Assembly: GCA_964344255.1 (NCBI GenBank)
Contig: CAYFMQ010000002.1
Location: 62,001 to 126,000, forward strand
Direction of reading: 5' to 3'
Origin: JAJFIE01 sp964344255
GTDB taxonomy: Bacteria > Pseudomonadota > Alphaproteobacteria > Rhodospirillales > Casp-alpha2
Length of the DNA: 64,000 bases
Part shown: one piece after another, positions 14,961 through 23,813 of the stretch
How positions within the stretch are numbered: the first letter of the stretch is position 1
How the letters are laid out: every line of letters begins with the position of its first letter
Made by a program: the position numbers and the translations under genes
Notes under the pieces: generated by a model
Database searches by the model: none
Seen by the model: only the letters and a program-made list of their open reading frames with translations
What the model was told of the DNA's origin: nothing

Positions 14961-16896
14961 GATTAAGAACCAGACGTTGCTGACCAACCGTCGTTATGAG
15001 GATGGCGACAAATCCAAGCCTGAGCCTCACGATGATATTTTTACGGCTGGTCATACCTACAAGTGCCCGACCTATGTCCACCGCACGCCGCCGTGCCAGG
15101 GCAGTTGCCCCTCCGGCCATGATATCCGTGGCTGGCTGGCTATCGCCCGCGGCATGGACAAGCCGCCTGTGGAAGGCATGTCCTGGCAGCAGTACGCCTT
15201 TGATCGCATGGTGGAAGCCAACCCGTTTCCGTCCTCCATGGGCCGTGTCTGTCCCGCGCCCTGCGAGGATGGCTGCAACCGCAACGAAGTGGATGATTTC
15301 GTCGGCATCAACGCCGTCGAGCAGTACGTTGGCGACTGGGCCCGCGAAAACAAACTGGCCCTGCCCGAACCGGGCGCCGATACGGGTAAGAAAGTCGCCG
15401 TCATCGGCGGCGGTCCGGCCGGCCTGACGGCAGCCTACATGCTGCGCCAGAAAGGCCACGGCGTCACGGTTTTCGAAGCCCACGAGAAACTGGGCGGCAT
15501 GATGCGCTACGGCATTCCCGGCTACCGTACGCCGCGCGACATGGTTGACGACGAAGTCCAGCGTATCCTGGATATGGGTGTCGAAGCCCGCACCAACACC
15601 CGCGTAGGCGAGGACATCACCATCGAGCAGCTTGAAAGCGACTACGACGCTATTTTCTGGGCCATCGGAGCACAGACGGGCCGTCCGCTTCCCATTCCCG
15701 GCTTCGACGCGCCCAACTGCGTTTCCGGCGTGGACTTCCTGGAAGCCTTCAACAAGGAAAAACTGAAGTTCACGACCAAGCGCATTGTCGTCGTCGGCGG
15801 CGGCGATACATCCATCGACGTTGCGTCCGTGGCGCGCCGCCTGGGCCACATCGAAACGATCCACGAAAAGGACGCGACGGAAAACGTGCTTCTCGGTTTC
15901 ACCGCCCACGACGTCGCCGGCACGGCCAAGCGTGAAGGGGTTGATGCAACCCTGACGTCGCTGTTCCCCATCGAGGAAATGACGGCTGCCGAACATGAAC
16001 GCGAAGACGCAAAGCGTGAAGGTGTTGACCTGCGCGGCGGCGTCATGCCCCTGGAAGTCATCAAGGGCGAGGACGGTCGCGCTACGGCGCTCCGCATGTG
16101 CGAATGCGACATGGATGGCATGAAGCCGATCCCCAGGGAAGGTACCGAGTTTGAACTGCCGTGCGACCTGGTGGTTTCGGCCATCGGCCAGACGGGCGAC
16201 CTGACGGGACTCGAGGAACTGGACAACGGCAATGGATTTATCGCCACCGACAGCTTCTACGCCGTCAAAGACAAGGAAAAGCACTTTGCCGGCGGCGATA
16301 TCGTGCGCCCGCACCTGCTGACCACGGCCATCGGCCATGGCAGAATTGCGGCGGAAGGCATTGATCACTTCCTGAGCGGCACGCCCGAGCGTAAGCGCCC
16401 CAAGGTGGATGTCCATCACTTCAATCTGCTGGATGAATTGGCCCAGCGTGACCTGGAGCCCGAGGCGTTCGATCTTACGCCGACGCGTGGCACGTCGTCT
16501 TCCAATTTCGCCCTGCACAACTACGAAGACCGCTCCGCAACGCATATCATTGCCCATGAAGAGCTGTTCCTGGGCCATTTCGAATACGAGGAGCGCCAGA
16601 AACGCGACCACGTCGAAATCACCGTCGACGATGTCCTGGACAATTATCAGGAACGGCGGATGGGTCTGACGGAGGAAGAAGCCGTCAGGGAAGGTGAGCG
16701 CTGCATGAGTTGCGGCATGTGCTTCGAGTGCAACAACTGCATCGTCTATTGCCCGCAGGTCGCCGTGTTCAAGGTCAAGAAGGACAATTACGCCGTCGGC
16801 CGCTACGTGGATACGGATTATTCGCGCTGCATCGGCTGTCATATCTGCAAGGATGTGTGCCCAACCGGCTACATTCAGATGGGGCTCGGGGAGTAA
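14953..16896 (+). CDS. dsrL: DsrL, NAD(P)H:acceptor oxidoreductase
   Basis: Iron-sulfur flavoprotein related to the glutamate synthase small subunit, essential for sulfur oxidation where tested and a proposed electron partner of DsrAB. About 647 residues. The N-terminal cysteine region (CPSGHD, CPAPCEDGC) is followed by the FAD site VIGGGPAGLTAA, the NAD(P) site VVVGGGDTSID and two C-terminal ferredoxin motifs (CMSCGMCFECNNC, CIGCHICKDVC). I chose ATG 14953 (MNEIKN), which has GGAG upstream; 14944 and 14923 are in-frame alternatives. Confidence 0.95.
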   Translation: MNEIKNQTLLTNRRYEDGDKSKPEPHDDIFTAGHTYKCPTYVHRTPPCQGSCPSGHDIRGWLAIARGMDKPPVEGMSWQQYAFDRMVEANPFPSSMGRVCPAPCEDGCNRNEVDDFVGINAVEQYVGDWARENKLALPEPGADTGKKVAVIGGGPAGLTAAYMLRQKGHGVTVFEAHEKLGGMMRYGIPGYRTPRDMVDDEVQRILDMGVEARTNTRVGEDITIEQLESDYDAIFWAIGAQTGRPLPIPGFDAPNCVSGVDFLEAFNKEKLKFTTKRIVVVGGGDTSIDVASVARRLGHIETIHEKDATENVLLGFTAHDVAGTAKREGVDATLTSLFPIEEMTAAEHEREDAKREGVDLRGGVMPLEVIKGEDGRATALRMCECDMDGMKPIPREGTEFELPCDLVVSAIGQTGDLTGLEELDNGNGFIATDSFYAVKDKEKHFAGGDIVRPHLLTTAIGHGRIAAEGIDHFLSGTPERKRPKVDVHHFNLLDELAQRDLEPEAFDLTPTRGTSSSNFALHNYEDRSATHIIAHEELFLGHFEYEERQKRDHVEITVDDVLDNYQERRMGLTEEEAVREGERCMSCGMCFECNNCIVYCPQVAVFKVKKDNYAVGRYVDTDYSRCIGCHICKDVCPTGYIQMGLGE

Positions 16897-16904
16897 CGCG
16901 ACCC

Positions 16905-17318
16905 ATGCGCCAAGGCGTCCTCATCCTGGCCTCGGTTTTCCTGTTGGCCCTCATGATACCCGGAACAGCCGGGGCGGAGACACTTGTCCCCTTCCCTAGC
17001 ATTCCCAAGGCCAACGACAATCCCGATTATCACGGCGATGAGGAAATCCGGAAAACGCACATGCTCGGTCTTATGCACCAGCGCGATGAAACCATGCATG
17101 AAGGCGTCCGTTCAAAGGACGATAGCCTGAACGCCTGCATGACCTGTCATGCCGTCAAGAGTGAGACCGGCATGGCCGTTTCCTACGACAGCCCGCAGCA
17201 CTTCTGCCGGGTGTGCCATGATTATACGGCCGTTACGGTGGATTGTTTCAGTTGTCACGCCTCGACGCCTGATATGCGCGTCGGTGTGGCCGAGGCAACT
17301 GGGGGGAACGATCAATGA
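16905..17318 (+). CDS. dsrJ: DsrJ, periplasmic triheme cytochrome c
   Basis: 137 residues. An uncleaved-type signal or anchor (residues 3-22) carries it to the periplasm. Three CXXCH heme sites (CMTCH, CRVCH, CFSCH) match DsrJ of the membrane complex. The reading frame remains open far upstream, but the region before 16905 codes for dsrL in another frame. It overlaps dsrO by 4 bp (ATGA). Confidence 0.95.
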   Translation: MRQGVLILASVFLLALMIPGTAGAETLVPFPSIPKANDNPDYHGDEEIRKTHMLGLMHQRDETMHEGVRSKDDSLNACMTCHAVKSETGMAVSYDSPQHFCRVCHDYTAVTVDCFSCHASTPDMRVGVAEATGGNDQ

Positions 17319-18052
17319 CGAAACAGACCTGCTCACCCGACACGACAAGGCGCGGCTTTCTGGGCAAGTCCCTTGCCTTGGGCGCAGGCATGATGATCGC
17401 GCCGGGCGTGATGCTGCATAACATTCCCCGCGCCGATGCCTCGGCCTCCGCTGCGCGGTGGGGGCTGCTGATCGATACCAACAAGTGCACGCCCGACTGC
17501 ACGGCCTGCGTTGAAGCCTGCACCATCGAAAACGGCCTTGAAAGCAAGGACCGCCCCCGTACGGACGCCCAGTGGATCAGGAAGATCGGACTGCGCGATC
17601 CGGAAACCGGTGCGGAGAACTCCTTCCCGGTCATGTGCCAGCACTGCGAACATCCGCCCTGTGTCGACGTTTGCCCCACAGGTGCTTCGTTCAAACGGGA
17701 TGATGGGATTGTTCTTGTCGACAAGCATATCTGTATCGGCTGCCGCTACTGCATGATCGCGTGTCCCTACAAGGCGCGCTCCTTTATCCACGAGGACCTG
17801 GATAACCAGGTTTCCAATGCCCCGCGCGGCAAAGGCACCGTGGAATCCTGCACGCTCTGCGTTCACCGGGTCGATGCCGGCGGCCAGCCCGCCTGTGTCG
17901 AGTCCTGTCACGCCAAGGGCAAGGGCGCCATGACATTCGGCAACCTGAACGATCCCGACAGCGAAATTTCCATCAAGCTGGCGTCCTATGGCGGAACCCA
18001 GATCCGCGCCGATCTGGGGCTTAACACCGGCGTCCGCTATCAGGGGCTGTGA
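17315..18052 (+). CDS. dsrO: DsrO, periplasmic ferredoxin-like Fe-S protein
   Basis: 245 residues with a Tat signal (TRRGFLGKSLALGAG) and cleavage expected near residue 40. Four cysteine groups follow, including CTPDCTACVEAC, CQHCEHPPCVDVC and CIGCRYCMIAC, giving several [4Fe-4S] clusters. It conducts electrons between DsrJ and DsrP. The start overlaps dsrJ, and dsrP begins directly after the stop. Confidence 0.95.
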   Translation: MTKQTCSPDTTRRGFLGKSLALGAGMMIAPGVMLHNIPRADASASAARWGLLIDTNKCTPDCTACVEACTIENGLESKDRPRTDAQWIRKIGLRDPETGAENSFPVMCQHCEHPPCVDVCPTGASFKRDDGIVLVDKHICIGCRYCMIACPYKARSFIHEDLDNQVSNAPRGKGTVESCTLCVHRVDAGGQPACVESCHAKGKGAMTFGNLNDPDSEISIKLASYGGTQIRADLGLNTGVRYQGL

Positions 18053-18063
18053 CGGAGAGAGTG

Positions 18064-19275
18064 ATGAAAAAAGCTCGTTACCAACGCCTGAACCTCGATC
18101 TCCGCACCTATTACGGGGTGCTGGCGCTTGTGGGCGCCATGCTTGCCGTCGGCATGGGCGCGGCCTGGTACATGGAGCATAACGGCCACTGGGTTACCGG
18201 CATGGACAACCAGGTTGTCTGGGGCCTTCCTCACGTTTTCGCTGTGTTCATGATCGTCGCGGCTTCGGGCGCGCTGAACGTGGCTTCGCTGTCTTCCGTC
18301 TTTAACCGTTCAGCCTACAAATCACTGGACCGGCTCTCCGGCCTGCTGGCCGTCACCCTGCTGGTCGGCGGGCTCGCTGTCCTTGTGCTTGACCTCGGCC
18401 GTCCGGACCGCCTGATCGTCGCCATGACGCACTTCAACTTCAGTTCCATCTTCGCCTGGAACGTTTTCCTCTATACCGGATTCCTCGGCGTTGTCGGGAT
18501 TTACGTCTGGTTCATGATGGAACGGCGCATGGCCTGCTACAAGTTCCCGGCAGCCCTGCTGGCCTTTGTCTGGCGTCTGGGCCTGACCACGGGTACAGGC
18601 CTGATCTTCGGCTTCATCGTCGCCCGCGAAGCCTATGACGCGGCCGTCATGGCGCCGATGTTTATCGCCATGTCGTTTGCCTTCGGGCTGGCCGTATTCG
18701 TTCTCGTCCTGGCCGCTATCGGCCACGGTACGGACAATCCCCTGGGCGGGTATCTAGTGCGCCGTCTGGCCGGGTTGCTCATCCTGTTCATTGCAGCGGT
18801 GCAGTACTTCGTTATCGTCCAACACCTCACAAACCTTTATGCCTCAGAGCATACGGGTGTCGAGCGCTTTATCCTGCTCGACGGTGGCCCCTACACGGCG
18901 ATCTTCTGGCTGGGGCAGGTGCTAATCGGCGGTATTGCGCCCCTGGCCCTGTTGTTCTGGAACAAATCGTCCATGACCACGGCGCGGCTTTCCCTGGCTT
19001 CCGTTCTCGTCATCCTGGGCGGGTTCGCGCAGATTTACGTCATTATTATCGGCGGACAGGCCTATCCGCTTTCCCTGTTCCCGGGCATGGAGGTTACAAG
19101 TTCCTTCTTTGACGGCGTTGCTCACAGCTACAACCCCTCATTGCCGGAATTCCTGCTCGGGCTTGGCGGCATCGCAATCGCCGCCTCGATCGCCCTGGTC
19201 GCCATGCGGGTCATGGATTTCCTGCCTGCCAGCCTGGCGGACAAGGCCATCGATCCCCACAAGGGAAACAGTTGA
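18064..19275 (+). CDS. dsrP: DsrP, NrfD-like membrane subunit
   Basis: About 403 residues with roughly ten membrane helices, of the NrfD/PsrC quinone-interacting type. It anchors DsrO and DsrJ in the membrane. I prefer the ATG at 18064, which has GGAGAG 4 nt upstream, to the GTG at 18049 that overlaps the dsrO stop. A 30-bp gap separates it from dsrN. Confidence 0.94.
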   Translation: MKKARYQRLNLDLRTYYGVLALVGAMLAVGMGAAWYMEHNGHWVTGMDNQVVWGLPHVFAVFMIVAASGALNVASLSSVFNRSAYKSLDRLSGLLAVTLLVGGLAVLVLDLGRPDRLIVAMTHFNFSSIFAWNVFLYTGFLGVVGIYVWFMMERRMACYKFPAALLAFVWRLGLTTGTGLIFGFIVAREAYDAAVMAPMFIAMSFAFGLAVFVLVLAAIGHGTDNPLGGYLVRRLAGLLILFIAAVQYFVIVQHLTNLYASEHTGVERFILLDGGPYTAIFWLGQVLIGGIAPLALLFWNKSSMTTARLSLASVLVILGGFAQIYVIIIGGQAYPLSLFPGMEVTSSFFDGVAHSYNPSLPEFLLGLGGIAIAASIALVAMRVMDFLPASLADKAIDPHKGNS

Positions 19276-19305
19276 TACTCTGATCAGAAAGGCGGACAAT
19301 TCCAT

Positions 19306-20727
19306 ATGAATAGCGTCCTGGTTTCCGCCATACACAAATCATCCGGAAAAACCACAGTCACGGTGGGGATCGCCGCCGCTCTGACGCGGCGAGGCGTCGA
19401 TGTCCAGACCTTCAAGAAAGGTCCCGATTACATCGATCCCATGTGGCTGAGTCAGGCATCGGACAAGCCCTGCCGCAATCTCGATTTCCACTTCATGACC
19501 CATGACGAGATTCTGGGCGAATTCGTCAGCCATGGACATGACAACAACCTCTGTATCGTCGAAGGCAACAAGGGCCTGTACGACGGCGTCGATGTGGACG
19601 GAACGGACAGCAACGCGGCGCTGGCGGAACTGCTGGCGACGCCGGTTGTCCTGGTCGTCGATACCCGCGGCATGACACGCGGCATCGCTCCGCTGGTCCA
19701 GGGGTACTGCCAGTTCAACGACAAGATCCGTATCGCCGCCGTCATCCTCAATCAGGTTGGCGGGCCGCGCCACGAAGGCAAGCTCCGCGCCGCGCTGGAG
19801 CACTACACGGACATTCCCGTTATCGGTTCCATCAGCCGCCACCCTGAGATCGAAATCGCCGAGCGACACTTGGGCCTCATTCCCGCCAACGAAGCACGCG
19901 CTGCCGACAAGAAGATCGAAGCTATCGCCGATATCATTGAAAGCTCCGTCGATATCGGCCTGTTCGGCACGGTGGCCTGCACGGCGAACACGCCGGAGCG
20001 CGCGGAGAACTGCGCCCCCCGCAATATTTCAACGGAGCAATCCTGCGATATCAGGATCGGTATCGCCCGGGACGCCGCTTTCGGGTTCTACTACCCCGGC
20101 GATCTGGAAGCCTTCCGCCGCGTCGGCGCCGAACTGGTTCCCTTCGATACGATCAATGATTCCCAATTGCCCGAGATTGACGGCCTATTTATCGGCGGCG
20201 GTTTTCCGGAGACCCTCGCAGAGAGCCTGAGCGCCAACGAAGCTTTAAGGACAAGCATCAGGACCGCCCTGGAAAACGGCCTGCCGGCCTATGCGGAATG
20301 CGCCGGGTTGATGTACCTGTCGCGTTCGCTCGAATGGCAGGGGCAGCGCCATGACATGGTGGGCTTTATCCCCGGCGATGCCGTTATGCACGACAAGCCC
20401 GTCGGGCGTGGATACATGGAACTGAAGGAAACGAACGCCATGCCGTGGCCGGCGCAATCCACCCCTTCATCGGGTAACTACATGCCGGCGCATGAGTTTC
20501 ATTATGCCTCGCTGGAGAAGCTGCCTGACGGTCTGAACTACGCCTATGAGGTCAGACGCGGCGCCGGCATCTCATCGGGCATGGACGGCATTGTCCTTGG
20601 CAACGTCGTGGCTGGATTTTCCCATCATTACAACCAGGAGCGGGATTCCTGGGTTGAGCGCTTTGTCGGGTATGTCCGCGCCGTTCATGCGGGACAAAAG
20701 CAAAACGCCAGCATCAGGGCTGTCTGA
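19306..20727 (+). CDS. dsrN: DsrN, cobyrinate a,c-diamide synthase-like siroheme amidase
   Basis: 473 residues in the CobB/CbiA family. The N-terminal dethiobiotin-synthetase-like P-loop domain (SGKTTVTVGIAAAL) is followed by a glutamine amidotransferase domain with the nucleophile in AYAECAGLMYLSR and a late His in GFSHHY. In dsr clusters this enzyme makes the amidated siroheme used by DsrAB. It closes the dsr operon; the ATG follows AAAGGCGG. Confidence 0.93.
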   Translation: MNSVLVSAIHKSSGKTTVTVGIAAALTRRGVDVQTFKKGPDYIDPMWLSQASDKPCRNLDFHFMTHDEILGEFVSHGHDNNLCIVEGNKGLYDGVDVDGTDSNAALAELLATPVVLVVDTRGMTRGIAPLVQGYCQFNDKIRIAAVILNQVGGPRHEGKLRAALEHYTDIPVIGSISRHPEIEIAERHLGLIPANEARAADKKIEAIADIIESSVDIGLFGTVACTANTPERAENCAPRNISTEQSCDIRIGIARDAAFGFYYPGDLEAFRRVGAELVPFDTINDSQLPEIDGLFIGGGFPETLAESLSANEALRTSIRTALENGLPAYAECAGLMYLSRSLEWQGQRHDMVGFIPGDAVMHDKPVGRGYMELKETNAMPWPAQSTPSSGNYMPAHEFHYASLEKLPDGLNYAYEVRRGAGISSGMDGIVLGNVVAGFSHHYNQERDSWVERFVGYVRAVHAGQKQNASIRAV

Positions 20728-20740
20728 TACCGGCGTTTCC
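20701..20740 (+). terminator. Possible terminator hairpin at the end of dsrN
   Basis: An outer AAACGCC/GGCGTTT stem encloses an ATCAG/CTGAT stem and spans the last dsrN codons. The sequence after it has few T (TTTCCTACC), so termination would be weak. It sits between the convergent dsrN and tusA genes. Confidence 0.45.
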
Positions 20741-20771
20741 TACCCTTTGCAGGGTCTAAACCGATAAAGGT

Positions 20772-21002
20772 TTAAGCTTTGCGAATAACGAACCGATAGG
20801 AACCGGAATCCTCGGTTTCGGATTCAAGCAATTCGTTGCCGGTAGCCCGGCAGAAGGATTCGAAGTCCCTGACGGATCCGGGATCCGTTGACAGAACTTC
20901 CAGGGTTTCACCGCTCTGGAGGCCTTTCATGCCTTTCTTCGCCTTCATCAACGGCAAGGGGCAATTCAGTCCTTTTGCATCAAGTGTTTGTGTCGCCATC
21001 AA
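20772..21002 (-). CDS. tusA: TusA-family sulfur carrier
   Basis: About 76 residues. The active cysteine is in the signature GLNCPLPLMKAKKGM, followed by the family's double-strand core (SGETLEVLSTDPGS). TusA donates persulfide sulfur to DsrEFH in oxidisers. It is convergent with dsrN and divergent from the YeeE-type permease, so it ties together sulfur import and the Dsr pathway. The start is the first or second ATG of MMATQ. Confidence 0.94.
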   Translation of the reverse strand: MMATQTLDAKGLNCPLPLMKAKKGMKGLQSGETLEVLSTDPGSVRDFESFCRATGNELLESETEDSGSYRFVIRKA

Positions 21003-21143
21003 TTTTCCCTTTAGTTTCTATAATGGAATTCCTAAATTTTCGATATGGTGGTTTTTTGTTTCAGTTATTTATAATATATAAAAATGTAGAATGAAAAATC
21101 AAAATAAAGTTACTGCAAAGAAATTATGTAATAGGGACGTTTG

Positions 21144-22250
21144 ATGATGGAAGAGTATCCTGTCGTTTTAGTCGTGTCGATCCTGGGTTTCGGCTTGGGC
21201 TGCATATTTGGCGCAACGGCGCAAAAAACCCATTTCTGCACCATGGGCGCCCTGTCGGATGCGTACTTCATGGACGAGTGGAACCGATTCAGGGCCTGGA
21301 TGCTGGCAATCGCCATCGCCATCGCCGGCAGCCAATTCCTTCACCTCAACGAAACGCTGGATCTCAACGAATCCATTTACCTCTCGCCGAACCTCGGCTG
21401 GGCCGGGGCCATCATCGGCGGCCTGATGTTCGGCTTCGGCATGACCATCGCCGGCGGCTGCGGCAACAAGACCCTGGTGCGGCTGGGCGCCGGAAACCTG
21501 AAATCCCTGGTCGTCGCCATCGTGCTCGGCATATTCGCCTACATGACGCTTCGCGGTCTGATCGGCGTTGCCCGTGTCGAACTGGAAGACCTGACAATCA
21601 TTGATCTTGCCGCAAATGACATGACGTCGCAGGGCATCCCCGAATTCATCGCCGCTTTAGGCATCGAAGAACGAGTCATGCGGATCATTTCCACCATCGT
21701 GATTTCAGGCGGGCTGCTGGTCTTCTGTTTCAAGAGTGCGGAATTCCGCGCCGCCAAAACCGAAATCGCATCCGGCGTGATCATCGGCCTGCTGGTTCCC
21801 GCCGGGTGGTACGTGACCGGCGTTATCGGCTATGACGATTTCGATCCGACGCCAATGGCCTCGTTCACGTTCATTACCCCTGTGGCGGAAAGCCTGCAAT
21901 ACCTGATGACGTTTACCGGATCGACCATCAATTTCGGTATCGCCGTAGTCGGCGGCATCATAGCCGGTTCCTTTGTCGCCGCTGTCGCCAGCAAGGAATT
22001 CCAGTTTGAATCCTTCCACGATGCGGCTGATATGGGCCGCCATCTTGTCGGCGCGGCGCTGATGGGCACCGGCGGCGTGTTGGCTCTCGGCTGCACCATC
22101 GGCCAGGGCATCACCGGCATGTCGACGCTGGCGTTCGGCTCGTTGATCGCCCTGCTGTCCATTATGGGTGGCGGCATTCTAGGCCTGAAATACCTGGAAG
22201 AAGGAACGTTCGGCGGCGCGCTCGCCTCTGTGTTCTCCAGAAGCGAGTAA
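21144..22250 (+). CDS. YeeE/YedE-type sulfur compound permease
   Basis: 368 residues, about nine to ten membrane helices in two homologous halves. The conserved cysteine sites of the thiosulfate-transporter family are present (KTHFCTMGALSDA, GGCGNKTLVRLGAGN, GCTIGQGITG). Family members import thiosulfate or related sulfur species or pass sulfur across the membrane. The position beside tusA and dsr suggests it feeds the pathway. TTG 21141 precedes the ATG at 21144; the ATG is preferred. Confidence 0.9.
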   Translation: MMEEYPVVLVVSILGFGLGCIFGATAQKTHFCTMGALSDAYFMDEWNRFRAWMLAIAIAIAGSQFLHLNETLDLNESIYLSPNLGWAGAIIGGLMFGFGMTIAGGCGNKTLVRLGAGNLKSLVVAIVLGIFAYMTLRGLIGVARVELEDLTIIDLAANDMTSQGIPEFIAALGIEERVMRIISTIVISGGLLVFCFKSAEFRAAKTEIASGVIIGLLVPAGWYVTGVIGYDDFDPTPMASFTFITPVAESLQYLMTFTGSTINFGIAVVGGIIAGSFVAAVASKEFQFESFHDAADMGRHLVGAALMGTGGVLALGCTIGQGITGMSTLAFGSLIALLSIMGGGILGLKYLEEGTFGGALASVFSRSE

Positions 22251-22265
22251 GTGCTTAGAAACGAA

Positions 22266-23273
22266 CTAGAACCGGGATTTGTCCCGGTTCTCCCACATTT
22301 CCGTTGCCTGGCTATCGGCCTCTTCCGGCGTTTCTGCACGGCCAGCCTGTTTCAAGGCCAGGGCTGCCGTGGCGATGACGGCGTCAGCGGCCAGCGGATT
22401 ATCGTTCTCGCCACGCCACAGCGCCGGTATAAGCGCCGGGTCCAGGTCTTCCTTGCGCCAGTTCACACCTTTCTTTGGTGTGTATGCGGGAAACTCCGTT
22501 TCGCCGATTTCTCCGTCCACCAGAGTCGTAACCCGGCAAGGCTTCAAGGGATTGCGTTGCGCTTCGCCGCCGCCGCCCTTGAGGACCATCTGGCTATGCT
22601 GCCCCAGCAGGCGGCCCACTTCCGCATGCTCCGTCAGATAGGGCGGATGGGCGACACCGATCATCTGGTTGGGTGCGCCTAAGGGGTTGAGAGCGCGGGC
22701 CAGCGTATTGACCACCGTCCTGACACCGAGAGAGTCGCGGATATCGCACAGTTCCTCAACCGCGGGGCAGAAGTTCTCGGTGCCGATATAGGCGAACCCG
22801 GATGCATCCATCAGGCTGGCCGCCTCATCCAGCGAGCCGGCGAACGGCACTCCCAACTGCTTCAGAACAGGGCGGTTGGGGGCATAAGGGTGGGATGCGC
22901 CCTTGACGCCATGCATCAGAACCCTGACGCCGTTTTCCGCCAGCAACAGGGCGGACAGGATAAACCAGGGCTGCTGACGATGACGGTCGGCGTAGCTGGA
23001 CCAGTCCACATCGGGAGTACTGTCCGGAACCGGGCCGGTGAATGCCTCCTGCGCGCCCTCGATCAGGCCCGCTATTTCTTCCGGGCTTTCACCCCTGGCG
23101 CGAAGCAGCAACAGCATGGCGCCGATCTGCATGGGCGTTGCCTCGCCGGAAAAGATTTGCCGGGCGGCGTCGCGCGCCTCCTCCTGATTCAGGGGCCGCG
23201 ACATGTTCGGCCCCTTGCCGATGGTCCGCAGGTGCTGGGCGATGGGTATGGATGTCATGGATGCTTCGGTCAC
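22266..23273 (-). CDS. TrpD2/YbiB-like glycosyl transferase-family protein
   Basis: 335 residues of the anthranilate phosphoribosyltransferase fold: N-terminal helical domain (EEARDAARQIFSGEATPMQIGAML) and C-terminal glycine-rich domain (MVLKGGGGEAQRNP). The TrpD glycine loop is present as VLMHGVKGAS. YbiB/TrpD2 proteins do not make tryptophan and some bind nucleic acids. The start is GTG at 23273 or ATG at 23258. A perfect 10-bp inverted repeat (22268-22291) covers its 3' end. Confidence 0.85.
   Translation of the reverse strand: MTEASMTSIPIAQHLRTIGKGPNMSRPLNQEEARDAARQIFSGEATPMQIGAMLLLLRARGESPEEIAGLIEGAQEAFTGPVPDSTPDVDWSSYADRHRQQPWFILSALLLAENGVRVLMHGVKGASHPYAPNRPVLKQLGVPFAGSLDEAASLMDASGFAYIGTENFCPAVEELCDIRDSLGVRTVVNTLARALNPLGAPNQMIGVAHPPYLTEHAEVGRLLGQHSQMVLKGGGGEAQRNPLKPCRVTTLVDGEIGETEFPAYTPKKGVNWRKEDLDPALIPALWRGENDNPLAADAVIATAALALKQAGRAETPEEADSQATEMWENRDKSRF
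22268..22291. terminator. Inverted repeat between convergent genes
   Basis: AGAACCGGGA, loop TTTG, TCCCGGTTCT: a perfect 10-bp stem covering the last codons of the TrpD2-like gene, 17 bp past the permease stop. Neither side has a good T-run, so its terminator strength is uncertain. Confidence 0.5.
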
Positions 23274-23322
23274 TAAATTTGTCCGCGTTTATGGTTGTTA
23301 TCTATGTTTGAAGGTTCCGATA

Positions 23323-23784
23323 TCAAGTGGAACCGCGTTTTTCAAGATAACGCTGGTCGTTTTCACCAGCAGGATAGAAATGCGAAGCCGGAACGATTTC
23401 CGTGACGATCCGGCCCGGCAGGGCGCCGCCGGAATCAAGCCTGTCCTTTGACGCCATCGCGGCGGCTTGCTGTTCGCCATCATGGGCAAAAATCACGGAT
23501 CTGTATTGTGTGCCCGTATTGTCGCGCCCCTGGGCATTCAGGCGCGACGGGTCATGACAAAACCAGAAAACGTTGAGCAGATGATCATAGGAAACCTGCT
23601 CCGGATCGTAGGTCACCTGAACCGTCTCCGCATGGCCCGTTTCACCTGTTGAAACCTCGTCTTCCGTGGGGTTCTCCGTATGACCGCCGCAATAACCGCA
23701 AACAGTTTCCTTAACGCCGTGAACGCGCCGGAAAACGGGTTCCGAGACCCAGAAGCACCCTGCGGCGAATGTCGCCTGTTTCAT
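23323..23784 (-). CDS. msrA: Peptide methionine sulfoxide reductase A
   Basis: 153 residues. The catalytic cysteine is Cys10 in AGCFW, and GYCGG, TGHAETVQVTYDP and DPSRLNAQGRDNTGTQYRS are family hallmarks. It repairs oxidised methionine with thioredoxin. The variant GCFWVSE replaces the common GCFWGVE. No MsrB is fused. Confidence 0.94.
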   Translation of the reverse strand: MKQATFAAGCFWVSEPVFRRVHGVKETVCGYCGGHTENPTEDEVSTGETGHAETVQVTYDPEQVSYDHLLNVFWFCHDPSRLNAQGRDNTGTQYRSVIFAHDGEQQAAAMASKDRLDSGGALPGRIVTEIVPASHFYPAGENDQRYLEKRGST

Positions 23785-23813
23785 CTGTTTGCTCTCCTTG
23801 CCCTGCTATGGCT

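Noticed and set aside
13542..14987. 481-residue minus-strand frame opposite dsrK
   Set aside because: Antisense shadow of dsrK; no recognisable domain.
14917..16842. 641-residue minus-strand frame opposite dsrL
   Set aside because: Stop-free because of the GC-rich codon pattern of dsrL. It has no family motifs, while dsrL itself shows all expected Fe-S and flavin sites.
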